Assembly (NCBI RefSeq): GCF_000463155.2
Contig: NZ_AWFZ01000028.1
Span: 434,001 to 498,000, forward strand
Reading direction: 5' to 3'
Origin: Siccibacter turicensis LMG 23730
GTDB lineage: Bacteria; Pseudomonadota; Gammaproteobacteria; Enterobacterales; Enterobacteriaceae
Length of the DNA stretch: 64,000 nt
Shown piece after piece: positions 56,912 through 64,000 of the stretch (position 1 is the stretch's first letter; each line of letters opens with the position of its first letter). Under the pieces are notes generated by a model. The model ran no database searches and was not told where the DNA came from. It was given only the letters and a program-made list of their open reading frames with translations. The translations under genes and the position numbers were made by a program.

Positions 56912-58420
56912 TTAGCGCACCAGCGCTTTATCCACCGGCGCGCTGTGGTAGTGGGCATCGGCCTCTTCAAACCGCGCCTGAACTGAGGCTGACGGCGCTT
57001 TGCCCATCAGGCTCACCACCACGATGCCAAGGCTGGCGAACAGGAAGCCCGGAATGATTTCGTACAGGCCAAACAGCTCGAAATGCTTCCAGACGATAAC
57101 CGTCACCGCACCGATGACCATCCCGGCCAGCGCACCGTTACGGGTCATGCGCGACCACAGCACAGAGAACAGCACCACCGGTCCAAACGCGGCGCCGAAA
57201 CCGGCCCAGGCGTAGCTCACCAGACCCAGCACGCGGTTTTCCGGGTTTGCCGCCAGGGCGATGGCCACCAGCGCCACCACCAGCACCATCACGCGGCCCA
57301 CCCACACCAGCTCCTGCTGGCTGGCGTTTTTACGCAGGAATGCCTTGTAGAGGTCTTCGGTAATGGCGCTGGAACAGACCAGCAGCTGGCAGCTCAGGGT
57401 AGACATCACCGCCGCCAGGATCGCGGAGAGCAGAATACCGGCCACCCACGGGTTAAACAGGATCTGCGCCAGTTCGATAAACACGCGCTCGCTGTTCTGG
57501 CTCACCGCGCCGGCCAGTGACGGATGGGTTTCAAAGTAGGCGATACCGAAGAAGCCCACCGCCACCGCACCTGCGAGGCAGAGGATCATCCACGCCATGC
57601 TGATACGACGCGCGCTGACGATGGTGTGGTGGGAATCTGCCGCCATAAAGCGCGCCAGAATGTGCGGCTGCCCGAAGTAGCCCAGTCCCCAGCCCATCAG
57701 CGAGATAATCGCTACCAGGTTCAGGCCCTTGAGCATATCGACGTTCTCAATGCTCTTCTGCTTAATCACTTCCAGCGAATCGCCGAAGCCGCCGACCGAG
57801 ATCACCACGATGACCGGGGTCAGGATCAGCGCGAAAATCATCAGGCTGGCCTGCACGGTATCGGTCCAGCTCACTGCCAGGAAACCGCCGATAAAGGTGT
57901 AGAGAATGGTGGCGGCAGCCCCGGCCCACAGCGCCGTTTCGTAGCTCATGCCGAAGGTGCTTTCAAACAGACGCGCCCCGGCAACAATCCCTGATGCGCA
58001 GTAGATGGTGAAGAACAGCAGGATCACCAGCGCGGAGATAATGCGCAGGATGCGGCTCTTGTCTTCGAAGCGGCCGGTAAAGTAGTCCGGCAGCGTCAGA
58101 GCGTTGTTGTTGGCTTCGGTATGCACGCGCAGGCGCCCCGCCACCAGCTTCCAGTTGATCCACGCCCCGAGGGTCAGGCCGATAGCAATCCAGCTCTCCG
58201 AAATACCGGAGATGAAGATCGCGCCGGGCAGGCCCATCAGCAGCCAGCCGCTCATGTCAGAGGCACCCGCTGACAGCGCGGTAACAAAAGGCCCAAGGCT
58301 ACGACCGCCTAAAATATAATCATCAAAGTTTTTGGTTGATCGCCAGGCGATAAAGCCAATCAGGATCATGCCTACGATATAAACAAGGAAAGTCACCGTC
58401 ATCGGTGTGCTTGCAGTCAT
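56912..58420 (-). CDS. putP: Sodium/proline symporter PutP
   Basis: PutP, 502 residues, is the Na+/proline symporter of the SSS family, with 13 membrane segments. MTVTFLVYIVGMILIGFIAW and DYILGGRSLGPFVTALSAGA are conserved, including the Ser/Gly-rich helix for Na+ and proline binding. SDMSGWLLMGLPGAIF and GYFGQPHILARFMA are also diagnostic. Length equals E. coli (502). It is divergent from putA and regulated by PutA from the shared 430-base region. Confidence 0.97.
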   Translation of the reverse strand: MTASTPMTVTFLVYIVGMILIGFIAWRSTKNFDDYILGGRSLGPFVTALSAGASDMSGWLLMGLPGAIFISGISESWIAIGLTLGAWINWKLVAGRLRVHTEANNNALTLPDYFTGRFEDKSRILRIISALVILLFFTIYCASGIVAGARLFESTFGMSYETALWAGAAATILYTFIGGFLAVSWTDTVQASLMIFALILTPVIVVISVGGFGDSLEVIKQKSIENVDMLKGLNLVAIISLMGWGLGYFGQPHILARFMAADSHHTIVSARRISMAWMILCLAGAVAVGFFGIAYFETHPSLAGAVSQNSERVFIELAQILFNPWVAGILLSAILAAVMSTLSCQLLVCSSAITEDLYKAFLRKNASQQELVWVGRVMVLVVALVAIALAANPENRVLGLVSYAWAGFGAAFGPVVLFSVLWSRMTRNGALAGMVIGAVTVIVWKHFELFGLYEIIPGFLFASLGIVVVSLMGKAPSASVQARFEEADAHYHSAPVDKALVR

Positions 58421-58850
58421 GGAGGTTCTCCAGCGTTATTATCCCGTTCCGTTGCCGGCGTCGGTTTTTCACTCTCTGAATCAGAGCGGTGTTGTTGTCG
58501 TTGTTATTGTTGGGGGCCGTATCCTGCCGGATGCGTTTTTTAATCACAATCGATTTAACACACCATTCACAACAAAGACATCCTCAACACGATATGAGTT
58601 TCCTATAGGTTGTACCCGCTCACAGTTTTCAGGGTTGCACCTTGAGAAAGTGTTAACTGCCCGGCAGTTCTGGCATTCAGGCCATTTTGCGGTCAGTGAA
58701 CGATTGGTTAATCCGTTAACAATTCATTCAATTTTCACCTTGTTATCCCGGTCACACTTCCATTGGTTGCACAAAGTTGCAACATGATAGATATTGCCTG
58801 TTATCCCACCTCTTCGGGGTTGAAGAGCATGAATAACAGGAGCTAAAGGC
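58421..58850. promoter_or_regulatory. putP-putA control region with PutA half-sites
   Basis: The 430-base divergent promoter region holds PutA recognition elements GTTGCA at 58634-58639, 58766-58771 and 58776-58781. The last one is part of the palindrome GTTGCAAC (58776-58783). In E. coli, PutA binds such GTTGCA motifs through its ribbon-helix-helix domain to repress both genes when proline is absent. I saw no open reading frame of merit in the gap. Confidence 0.8.
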
Positions 58851-61800
58851 ATGGGCACCACTACCATGGGTGTTAAGCTGGATGACGCGACGCGCGACAG
58901 AATCAAAGCGGCGGCATCAAAAATTGACCGTACCCCGCACTGGCTGATCAAACAGGCCATTTTCAATTATCTTGAACGACTTGAAAACAGCGAAACCCTG
59001 CCCGAGCTGCCTGCGCTGCTGACGGGCGCGGACGGTGACGACGCCACCCAGGCGGCCCCGGAAGAGCTTTCCCAGCCGTTCCTCGACTTTGCCGAGCAGA
59101 TCCTGCCGCAGTCCGTTACCCGTGCCGCCATTACCGCCGCCTGGCGCCGCCCTGAAACCGATGCGGTCTCGATGCTGCTTGAGCAGGCGCGCCTGCCTCA
59201 GGACGTGGCCGAGAAAACCCACAAGCTTGCCTGGCAGCTTGCCGACCGGCTGCGCAGCCAGAAAACCGCGACCGGCCGTGCCGGCATGGTGCAGAGCCTG
59301 CTCCAGGAGTTTTCGCTCTCCTCCCAGGAGGGTGTGGCCCTGATGTGCCTCGCCGAAGCGCTACTGCGTATTCCGGACAAAGCCACCCGCGATGCGCTGA
59401 TCCGCGACAAAATCAGCACCGGCAACTGGCAGTCACACATCGGGCGCAGCGCATCGCTGTTCGTTAACGCCGCGACCTGGGGCCTGCTGTTTACCGGGCG
59501 TCTGGTCTCAACCCACAACGAAGCCAGCCTGTCGCGCTCCCTGAACCGCATCATCGGTAAAAGCGGCGAGCCGCTGATCCGTAAAGGTGTGGACATGGCG
59601 ATGCGCCTGATGGGCGAGCAGTTCGTCACCGGGGAAACCATCGCCGAAGCGCTGGCTAACGCCCGCAAGCTGGAAGAGAAAGGCTTCCGCTACTCCTACG
59701 ACATGCTCGGTGAAGCGGCCCTGACCGCCGCCGACGCCCAGGCCTATCTGGTCTCGTATCAGCAGGCGATCCACGCCATCGGGAAAGCCTCCAACGGGCG
59801 GGGTATCTATGAGGGGCCGGGGATCTCCATCAAGCTCTCTGCCCTGCACCCTCGCTACAGCCGTGCGCAGTACGATCGCGTGATGGAGGAGCTCTATCCT
59901 CGCCTTAAATCCCTCACCCTGCTGGCGCGCCAGTACGATATCGGTATCAACATCGACGCCGAAGAGGCTGACCGACTGGAGATCTCCCTCGATCTGCTGG
60001 AAAAACTCTGCTTCGAGCCGGAACTGGCGGGCTGGAACGGTATTGGTTTTGTGATCCAGGCGTATATGAAGCGCTGCCCGCTGGTGATTGATTATCTGAT
60101 CGATCTCGCCACCCGCAGCCGTCGCCGCCTGATGATCCGTCTGGTGAAAGGCGCCTACTGGGACAGCGAAATCAAACGCGCCCAGATGGAGGGGCTGGAG
60201 GGCTATCCGGTCTACACCCGCAAGGTCTATACCGACATCTCCTATCTGGCGTGCGCCAAAAAGCTGCTGGCGGTGCCCAACCTGATCTACCCGCAGTTCG
60301 CCACCCATAACGCCCATACGCTGTCGGCTATTTATAACCTCGCCGGGCAGAACTACTACCCGGGGCAGTATGAGTTCCAGTGCCTGCACGGCATGGGGGA
60401 ACCGCTGTACGAGCAGGTGGTGGGTAAAGTGGCGGATGGCAAACTCAATCGCCCGTGCCGTATTTACGCCCCGGTTGGCACCCACGAAACGCTGCTGGCC
60501 TATCTGGTCCGGCGTCTGCTGGAGAACGGGGCCAACACCTCGTTCGTTAACCGCATCGCCGACGCCACGCTGCCGCTGGACGAGCTGGTAGCCGATCCGG
60601 TGCAGGCCGTGGAAAAACTGGCGGCCCAGGAGGGCCAGGCCGGCCTGCCGCATCCTAAAATCCCACTGCCGCGCGACCTCTACGGCAGCGAGCGCGTCAA
60701 CTCCGCCGGTCTGGATCTGGCGAACGAGCACCGTCTGGCCTCGCTCTCTTCTGCCCTGCTGAACAGCGCGGCGCAAAAGTGGGAGGCGAAGCCAATGCTG
60801 GAGCTGCCGGCGGACGACGCCGGGATGACGCCGGTTATCAACCCTGCCGAGCCGGGGGATATCGTCGGCTACACCCGTGAGGCCAGCGAGGCGGAAGTGA
60901 GCCTGGCGCTGGATAACGCGGTGAACAATGCGCCGATCTGGTTCGCCACCCCGCCGCAGGAGCGCGCCGCGATCCTTGAGCGCGCTGCGGTGCTGATGGA
61001 AGATCAGATGCAGACGCTGATTGGTATTCTGGTGCGCGAGGCTGGAAAAACCTTCAGCAACGCCATTGCCGAAGTGCGCGAAGCGGTGGATTTCCTGCAC
61101 TACTACGCCGCGCAGGTGCGCGCCGACTTTGACAATGAAACCCACCGCCCGCTGGGCCCGGTGGTGTGCATCAGCCCGTGGAACTTCCCGCTGGCAATCT
61201 TTACCGGCCAGATTGCTGCCGCGCTGGCAGCGGGTAATACCGTGCTGGCGAAACCGGCAGAGCAGACGCCGCTGATCGCCGCTCAGGGCGTGGCGATTTT
61301 ACGGGAAGCCGGCGTGCCGGCGGGTGTGGTTCAGCTCCTGCCGGGCCGCGGCGAAACCGTTGGCGCCGCGCTCACCGGGGATGACCGCGTGCGGGCCGTG
61401 ATGTTTACCGGCTCCACCGAAGTGGCCACCCTGCTGCAGCGCAATATCGCCACCCGCCTCGACCCTCAGGGCCGTCCGACGCCGCTGATTGCCGAAACCG
61501 GCGGCATGAATGCCATGGTGGTGGACTCCTCGGCGCTGACCGAGCAGGTGGTGGTGGACGTGGTAGCCTCGGCCTTCGACAGCGCAGGCCAGCGCTGCTC
61601 CGCGCTGCGCGTGCTCTGCCTGCAGGAGGAGATTGCCGATCACACCCTGACCATGCTGCGCGGCGCGATGGCCGAATGCCGGATGGGCAACCCTGGCCGT
61701 CTCACCACCGATATCGGGCCGGTGATTGACGCCGAGGCGAAGGCCAATATCGAACGCCATATCCAGGCGATGCGCGCCAAAGGCCGCACCGTGTTCCAGG

Positions 61801-62810
61801 GCGTGCGCGAGAACAGCAGCGATGCGAAAGAGTGGCAGACCGGCACCTTTGTGCCACCGACGCTGATTGAGCTGGAGAGCTTCGACGAGCTGAAGAAAGA
61901 GGTGTTCGGGCCGGTGCTACACGTGGTGCGCTACACCCGCAGCCAGCTGGACGATCTGGTCCGCCAGATCAATGCCTCGGGCTACGGCCTGACGCTCGGT
62001 GTGCATACCCGCATCGACGAAACCATTGCCCAGGTTACCGGGTCTGCGCACGTCGGAAACCTTTACGTCAACCGCAACATGGTTGGCGCGGTGGTGGGCG
62101 TACAGCCGTTCGGCGGCGAGGGACTGTCGGGCACCGGGCCGAAAGCCGGGGGGCCGCTCTATCTCTATCGCCTGCTGGCCAGCCGACCGGACGATGCGCT
62201 GCAAACCACCTTCAGCCGCCACGATCGCCAGCGTAGCGTAGATGCGCAGGTGAAAGCAGTGCTGCAACAGCCGCTGGAGGCGCTGGCGGGCTGGGCTGCG
62301 GATCGCCCGGCGCTGAAAGCCCTGTGCGCCCGCTTCGGCGAGCTGGCTCAGGCCGGCACCCAGCGCGTGCTGCCGGGTCCCACCGGGGAGCGCAACACCT
62401 TTACTCTGCTGCCGCGCGAGAGGGTACTCTGTCTTGCCGACAATGAAGAGGATGCGCTGGTGCAGCTCGCAGCGTGCTGCGCAGTAGGCAGCCAGGTGCT
62501 GTGGCCGGACGACGAACTGCATCGTCAGCTGGCGAAGCAGCTGCCGTCAGCGGTCAGTGCCCGCATCACCTTCGCGCGCCCGGATGTGCTTCAGGCGGCC
62601 ACCTTTGATGCGGCCATCTATCACGGTGACTCGGATCAGCTGCGCGTTCTCTGTGAGCAGATTGCCGCCCGCGAGGGGGCGATTGTCTCGGTGCAGGGCT
62701 TCGCACGCGGGGAAACTAACCTGCTGCTGGAGCGTCTCTACCTGGAGCGGTCGCTGAGCGTCAACACCGCCGCCGCAGGCGGCAACGCGAGCCTGATGAC
62801 AATCGGCTAA
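58851..62810 (+). CDS. putA: Trifunctional proline dehydrogenase / P5C dehydrogenase / repressor PutA
   Basis: PutA, 1319 residues, oxidises proline to glutamate in two steps and represses put genes. The N-terminal ribbon-helix-helix (about 1-47: [18 protein letters not shown]) binds DNA. The FAD proline dehydrogenase barrel (about 260-610) has [11 protein letters not shown], the FAD-site stretch [16 protein letters not shown], and the conserved [11 protein letters not shown]. The NAD aldehyde dehydrogenase (about 650-1120) has [19 protein letters not shown], the Glu of [10 protein letters not shown] and Cys of [12 protein letters not shown]. Length is close to E. coli PutA (1320). Confidence 0.98.
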   Translation: MGTTTMGVKLDDATRDRIKAAASKIDRTPHWLIKQAIFNYLERLENSETLPELPALLTGADGDDATQAAPEELSQPFLDFAEQILPQSVTRAAITAAWRRPETDAVSMLLEQARLPQDVAEKTHKLAWQLADRLRSQKTATGRAGMVQSLLQEFSLSSQEGVALMCLAEALLRIPDKATRDALIRDKISTGNWQSHIGRSASLFVNAATWGLLFTGRLVSTHNEASLSRSLNRIIGKSGEPLIRKGVDMAMRLMGEQFVTGETIAEALANARKLEEKGFRYSYDMLGEAALTAADAQAYLVSYQQAIHAIGKASNGRGIYEGPGISIKLSALHPRYSRAQYDRVMEELYPRLKSLTLLARQYDIGINIDAEEADRLEISLDLLEKLCFEPELAGWNGIGFVIQAYMKRCPLVIDYLIDLATRSRRRLMIRLVKGAYWDSEIKRAQMEGLEGYPVYTRKVYTDISYLACAKKLLAVPNLIYPQFATHNAHTLSAIYNLAGQNYYPGQYEFQCLHGMGEPLYEQVVGKVADGKLNRPCRIYAPVGTHETLLAYLVRRLLENGANTSFVNRIADATLPLDELVADPVQAVEKLAAQEGQAGLPHPKIPLPRDLYGSERVNSAGLDLANEHRLASLSSALLNSAAQKWEAKPMLELPADDAGMTPVINPAEPGDIVGYTREASEAEVSLALDNAVNNAPIWFATPPQERAAILERAAVLMEDQMQTLIGILVREAGKTFSNAIAEVREAVDFLHYYAAQVRADFDNETHRPLGPVVCISPWNFPLAIFTGQIAAALAAGNTVLAKPAEQTPLIAAQGVAILREAGVPAGVVQLLPGRGETVGAALTGDDRVRAVMFTGSTEVATLLQRNIATRLDPQGRPTPLIAETGGMNAMVVDSSALTEQVVVDVVASAFDSAGQRCSALRVLCLQEEIADHTLTMLRGAMAECRMGNPGRLTTDIGPVIDAEAKANIERHIQAMRAKGRTVFQGVRENSSDAKEWQTGTFVPPTLIELESFDELKKEVFGPVLHVVRYTRSQLDDLVRQINASGYGLTLGVHTRIDETIAQVTGSAHVGNLYVNRNMVGAVVGVQPFGGEGLSGTGPKAGGPLYLYRLLASRPDDALQTTFSRHDRQRSVDAQVKAVLQQPLEALAGWAADRPALKALCARFGELAQAGTQRVLPGPTGERNTFTLLPRERVLCLADNEEDALVQLAACCAVGSQVLWPDDELHRQLAKQLPSAVSARITFARPDVLQAATFDAAIYHGDSDQLRVLCEQIAAREGAIVSVQGFARGETNLLLERLYLERSLSVNTAAAGGNASLMTIG

Positions 62811-62825
62811 GGCTTCGCTACTCTG

Positions 62826-62855
62826 GAAAGGCTCCTGTGACGGAGCCTTTTTTTA
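62826..62855 (+). terminator. putA: Terminator after putA
   Basis: AAAGGCTCC / GGAGCCTTT stem with a TGTGAC loop followed by a T run. It lies before the next gene. Confidence 0.85.
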
Positions 62856-62867
62856 TGGAGGATAACA

Positions 62868-63266
62868 ATGAAAAAAATCGCCCCCCTTCTGCTGGCTGGT
62901 TTGCTGTGCAGCGGCACGGCGCTGGCCGACGACTGTGACCAGGCCACCACCCAGCTTGAGCTCAACCAGTGCTCCGCCGGTGAATACCAGAAAGCGGATA
63001 AGATCCTGAATGAGACCTATAAGAAAGTGATGGCACGCGCCAGCGCTCCTCAGCGCGATATGCTCAAAGAGGCGCAAAATGCCTGGTTGAAAGTGCGCGA
63101 TGCGGACTGTGCGTTTATCAGTTCGGGCGTGGAAGGCGGTAGCGTCCAGCCGATGGTCCATAACCAGTGTCTGGCCGACAAAACCAACGATCGTAGCGCG
63201 TATCTCGAATCCCTCACCCAGTGTGAAGAGGGTGACGTCAGCTGCCCGCTGCCGCCTCAGGGCTGA
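62868..63266 (+). CDS. LprI-like (DUF1311) secreted protein
   Basis: A 132-residue periplasmic protein with a signal peptide (MKKIAPLLLAGLLCSGTALA). The mature part DDCDQATTQLELNQCSAGEY and LKEAQNAWLKVRDADCAFIS fits the DUF1311/LprI family, whose members include a lysozyme inhibitor. The Cys residues, seven in the mature part, probably form disulfides. It lies between putA and rutR, where I recall no gene in E. coli K-12. The exact role is not known. Confidence 0.8.
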   Translation: MKKIAPLLLAGLLCSGTALADDCDQATTQLELNQCSAGEYQKADKILNETYKKVMARASAPQRDMLKEAQNAWLKVRDADCAFISSGVEGGSVQPMVHNQCLADKTNDRSAYLESLTQCEEGDVSCPLPPQG

Positions 63267-63905
63267 TCAGCGCACGCGAATACCTTCAATGATCATCCGC
63301 TGCACGTTCTCCACCGTGCAGCTGAAAAACGCCTCGTCCTGCAACGTCGCCCCGGTTACCGCTTCGACCTGGGTGGCGAAATCCGCATAGTGCTGGGTCG
63401 TCGCCCAGATCATAAAGATGAGCGAGTGGGCATCCACCGCGCCAAGCTGTCCGCGCTTCACCCAGCCATCAATGATGGCCGTCTTTTCATCAATCAGCGC
63501 TTTCAGATCCCCGGTCAGCTCCGCCATCAGCAATGGCGCGCCCTGCAGCATCTCCAGACAGAACAGCCGTGAGGCCTGCGGGTAGTCGCGCGACACTTCT
63601 AGCTTCAGCCGGATGTACTCGCCAATCGCCGCCAGCGGTTGAAGATCGGTGCGAAAGGCCTTCAGGGGTGCCAGCCAGATATCCAGGATCTGCTTCAGAA
63701 CGGCGACGTAGAGCGCCTCTTTAGAGGGGTAGTAATACAGAAGGTTGGTCTTGGAAATGCCTGCCCGCTCGGCGACGCGCTCGATGCTGGTGCCGTGGAT
63801 GCCGAACTGGGAAAAAAAACAGAGCGCGGCGTCAAGAATCGCCTGTCGCTTTGCCGCCGTGGCTGCGCCACGTTTCGTGCCTGCTGTTACCGCGCGTTGA
63901 ACCAT
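63267..63905 (-). CDS. rutR: Pyrimidine utilisation regulator RutR
   Basis: RutR, 212 residues, is a TetR-family regulator that represses the rut pyrimidine-degrading operon and binds uracil or thymine. The HTH is in QFGIHGTSIERVAERAGISK and the following TNLLYYYPSKEALY. The effector domain has PLKAFRTDLQPLAAIGEYIR and QASRLFCLEMLQGAPLLM. The start MVQRAVTAG gives the E. coli length (212); ten further codons are open upstream. The divergent rut operon would lie just outside the window. Confidence 0.95.
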   Translation of the reverse strand: MVQRAVTAGTKRGAATAAKRQAILDAALCFFSQFGIHGTSIERVAERAGISKTNLLYYYPSKEALYVAVLKQILDIWLAPLKAFRTDLQPLAAIGEYIRLKLEVSRDYPQASRLFCLEMLQGAPLLMAELTGDLKALIDEKTAIIDGWVKRGQLGAVDAHSLIFMIWATTQHYADFATQVEAVTGATLQDEAFFSCTVENVQRMIIEGIRVR

Positions 63906-64000
63906 GCGCTCACTCCTCGATGTTTTGCAAAGCATAGCAAAAGCCAGACGGGGAGACGAACCGTTATGCGGGACGTAGGGACTTTTGAGTGCGGCAGGAA

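Noticed and set aside
59508-61145. A 545-codon open frame opposite putA, minus strand
   Set aside because: It lies fully antisense to the well-conserved putA. High GC at third positions leaves antisense frames open. No start signal or protein family was seen.

Overview
The window is chromosomal DNA from a member of the Enterobacteriaceae. Gene content and order follow the Escherichia coli segment from rne through the flg, mdo, csg and put regions to rutR, and the proteins align from memory almost end to end with their E. coli counterparts. The GC-rich coding style and the extra or missing genes point to an Enterobacter / Leclercia / Lelliottia type genus rather than Escherichia or Salmonella. 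That genus assignment is inference. No phage, insertion sequence or CRISPR array was seen.

Layout. 1-548 is the 3' end of rne (RNase E). 574-2842 is a divergent LysR regulator / MFS exporter pair placed between rne and the flagellar genes. 2926-14426 holds the flagellar hook-basal-body genes flgBCDEFGHIJKL (minus strand) and flgAMN (plus strand), with a recognisable FlhDC site and two sigma-28 promoters. 14591-18475 is murJ, mviM, yceH, rimJ. 18720-29527 carries mdtH, grxB, yceB, pyrC, dinI, bssS, solA, yceO, yceJ, yceI, trhO, lpxL, msyB, yceK. mdtG, which lies beside lpxL in E. coli, is absent. 29624-35119 is the osmoregulated periplasmic glucan locus opgH/opgG/opgC. 35163-37125 is clsC and ymdB. 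37219-39399 is an inserted, Fur-controlled TonB-dependent siderophore receptor. 39567-44437 is the complete curli locus (ymdA, csgC, csgA, csgB; csgD, csgE, csgF, csgG). 44441-47378 is ycdZ, ycdY, ycdX, ghrA. 47580-47667 is tRNA-Ser(GGA), followed by an array that repeats the tRNA 3' end. 48046-49975 is an unrecognised lipoprotein and phoH, where E. coli has pgaABCD. 50237-53529 is the efeUOB ferrous iron uptake operon. 54957-56767 and just upstream form an islet (NupC-type transporter, DUF3574 lipoprotein, CrtX-like glycosyltransferase). 56912-62810 is the divergent putP/putA pair. The window ends with an LprI-like protein and rutR.

How the genes work together. Three surface programmes sit side by side: flagella, curli and periplasmic glucans. 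Flagellar order is visible in the DNA: FlhDC drives flgB-J and flgA, then sigma-28 drives flgKL and flgM. The curli genes are split into a regulator/secretion operon and a subunit operon, separated by a long AT-rich control region. Iron acquisition is represented by two Fur-box loci (TonB receptor and efeUOB), proline catabolism by putAP with PutA half-sites between the genes, and envelope assembly by murJ, lpxL, opgGHC and clsC.

Most of the window is conserved backbone. The least ordinary features are the tRNA-Ser 3'-end repeat array, a CsgA whose glycine-rich N-terminal secretion segment is nearly absent, a perfect long hairpin in the csgD leader, and an isolated CrtX-like glycosyltransferase.
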